From JBAJNN01 sp036881905 (GTDB lineage Bacteria > Pseudomonadota > Alphaproteobacteria > Rhizobiales > Im1): DNA of 15,147 nt. Below the pieces are notes generated by a model that saw nothing but the letters and a program-made list of their open reading frames with translations, searched no databases and was not told the origin of the DNA. The position numbers were made by a program, and so were the translations under genes. Shown here piece by piece: positions 14,264-15,147 of the stretch. The stretch covers positions 1 to 15,147 of the forward strand of contig JBAJNN010000037.1 of the NCBI GenBank assembly GCA_036881905.1, written 5' to 3'. How positions within the stretch are numbered: the stretch's first letter is position 1; each line of letters starts with the position of its first letter.

Positions 14264-14862
14264 TGTCAACCGGGCCTTCGGATTTTGCACGCTCTAACCG
14301 ACTTTGGAAATTCGCAATTCCCATCGTTGTGTTTGTCGGGCTTATTGTGATATTTTATGAACGTTTGCGCGAAAACGAGCCGGGACATATTGCCTCGCCA
14401 TTGCTCGGAAAATCGGTTGCGGATTTCGCCTTGCCGGGGATTGCGAAAACGCAAGCCGGTGACACGACGATCTCAGGCTTTTCATCGGCCGATCTGAAAA
14501 ACGGCCGTGTCGGCATCGTCAATATCTGGGCCTCATGGTGTGCTCCTTGCCGCGTCGAACATCCGTTGCTGATGCAACTTGGCGCGCGTGACGATGTGCG
14601 TGTCTTCGGCATAAGCTACCGCGATAAACCGGAAAATGCCCGTCACTTTCTCAAAATCCACGGCAACCCTTTCGCAGCCATTGGCGCCGATGAGGATGGC
14701 CGGGCCAGCGTCGAATGGGGAGTATATGGCATACCGGAGACATTCATTGTCAATGGCAGGGGCGTTATCAGTTTCAAATGGGCCGGTCCGATAACGCCGG
14801 CCATTCTGGAACATGAGATTCTGCCTGCCATTACCGCCGCGCAAGAAGTAAAACCTGACTGA
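14263..14862 (+). CDS. ccmG: Thiol:disulfide interchange protein CcmG (DsbE, CycY)
   Basis: A membrane-anchored periplasmic thioredoxin of 199 residues that keeps apocytochrome c or CcmH cysteines reduced for heme attachment. It has an N-terminal signal anchor (about 15-32, WKFAIPIVVFVGLIVIF) and a thioredoxin domain with the active site WCAPC (Cys93, Cys96). GVYGIPETFIVNGRGVI holds the cis-Pro of CcmG-type thioredoxins and SWCAPCRVEHP is typical. The ATG at 14263 overlaps the ccmD stop; a TTG at 14245 would add six residues. It is the last gene of the visible ccm cluster. Confidence 0.92.
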   Translation: MSTGPSDFARSNRLWKFAIPIVVFVGLIVIFYERLRENEPGHIASPLLGKSVADFALPGIAKTQAGDTTISGFSSADLKNGRVGIVNIWASWCAPCRVEHPLLMQLGARDDVRVFGISYRDKPENARHFLKIHGNPFAAIGADEDGRASVEWGVYGIPETFIVNGRGVISFKWAGPITPAILEHEILPAITAAQEVKPD

Positions 14863-15036
14863 CCGGCCATGGCATGATATCCTGGAACGGGACAAGATTA
14901 AGGCCGGACCGGTCGCAGCCCCTTCTGAAAAGGTTTCGGTCATCGGATACTCACGGCTTGTGCGGCAAAACATAAGCCAATTCTCAACCCGCCATCGTGT
15001 GGCGATCGCCTTAGCCCCGAGGCCCTTAAGTTGGGG

Positions 15037-15147
15037 TCAGGCCGAGAGTTTTTGGCGCAGCCCGGCAATATACTCACCGGCGCTGACGAAACGATCGCCC
15101 CTGCCCTCAACCTCACCGATCATGCGGTCATGGGTTTGAACCGCCAA
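15037..15147 (-). CDS. C-terminal end of an unrecognised protein, cut by the right edge
   Basis: The minus strand is open from the window edge through 36 codons to a TGA at 15037-15039. The visible residues are polar and include HDRMIGEVEGRGDRFVSAGE, then YIAGLRQKLSA at the end. No family is recognised. It converges with ccmG, and about 170 bases between the two stops hold no gene. A weak hairpin CGCCA-tcgtg-TGGCG at 14990-15004 might serve as its terminator. Confidence rests only on the open frame and codon use. Confidence 0.45.
   Translation of the reverse strand: MAVQTHDRMIGEVEGRGDRFVSAGEYIAGLRQKLSA

Noticed and set aside
14533..14973. 146-codon minus-strand frame overlapping ccmG and the following spacer
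   Set aside because: Mostly antisense to the ccmG thioredoxin domain, with no recognisable protein.
15001..15010. Palindrome ggcgatcgcc resembling the cyanobacterial HIP1 motif
   Set aside because: Only isolated occurrences of gcgatcgc are seen in the window, as expected by chance in GC-rich DNA; gene content is alphaproteobacterial.

Overview
The window looks like a chromosomal segment of an alphaproteobacterium, probably close to Rhizobiales/Hyphomicrobiales. The main grounds are the ccmA-B-C-D-G order, an RNase E with an acidic insertion in its S1 region and a GWW C-terminal tail, an rlmB gene next to tRNA-Tyr and tRNA-Gly, and a tRNA-Val(CAC). This placement is by recall of gene order and motifs; no search was run.

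Left part (1-5400). A minus-strand reading frame runs off the left edge, followed by tRNA-Thr(TGT), rlmB with a hairpin terminator right after its stop codon, a plus-strand tRNA-Tyr(GTA)/tRNA-Gly(TCC) pair, a minus-strand tRNA-Val(CAC), and the large minus-strand rne gene. Four tRNA genes with encoded CCA ends lie within 1.75 kb on both strands. About 750 bases upstream of rne hold no convincing protein gene and probably contain a long rne leader plus the divergent promoter of the next operon.

Middle part (5400-8076). A two-gene plus-strand operon encodes an ALDH7-type aldehyde dehydrogenase and a saccharopine dehydrogenase/lysine 6-dehydrogenase family protein. Together they fit conversion of lysine (directly or through saccharopine) to aminoadipate semialdehyde and then 2-aminoadipate. 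A 15-base inverted repeat sits at the likely promoter, and a GC-rich hairpin follows the second gene.

Right part (8224-14862). Eight plus-strand genes are packed with overlaps or short gaps: an MsbA-like fused ABC exporter, a GNAT-fold protein of the group that includes alphaproteobacterial ceramide synthase-like enzymes, a MobA/GlmU-like nucleotidyltransferase, and then ccmA, ccmB, ccmC, ccmD and ccmG for cytochrome c maturation. The first three have no known role in cytochrome c maturation, yet they are joined to ccmA by overlapping stop/start codons. They could form a lipid or envelope-building module that shares transcription with the ccm genes. ccmE, ccmF, ccmH and ccmI are not in the window. 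The last ~110 bases hold the C-terminal end of an unrecognised minus-strand gene convergent with ccmG.

I see no CRISPR array, insertion sequence or clear prophage gene. The most interesting points are the ABC-GNAT-nucleotidyltransferase module, a structured stretch in front of it, a strong unassigned promoter with an adjacent Shine-Dalgarno-like sequence upstream of tRNA-Tyr, and the palindromic site in front of the lysine-catabolic pair.
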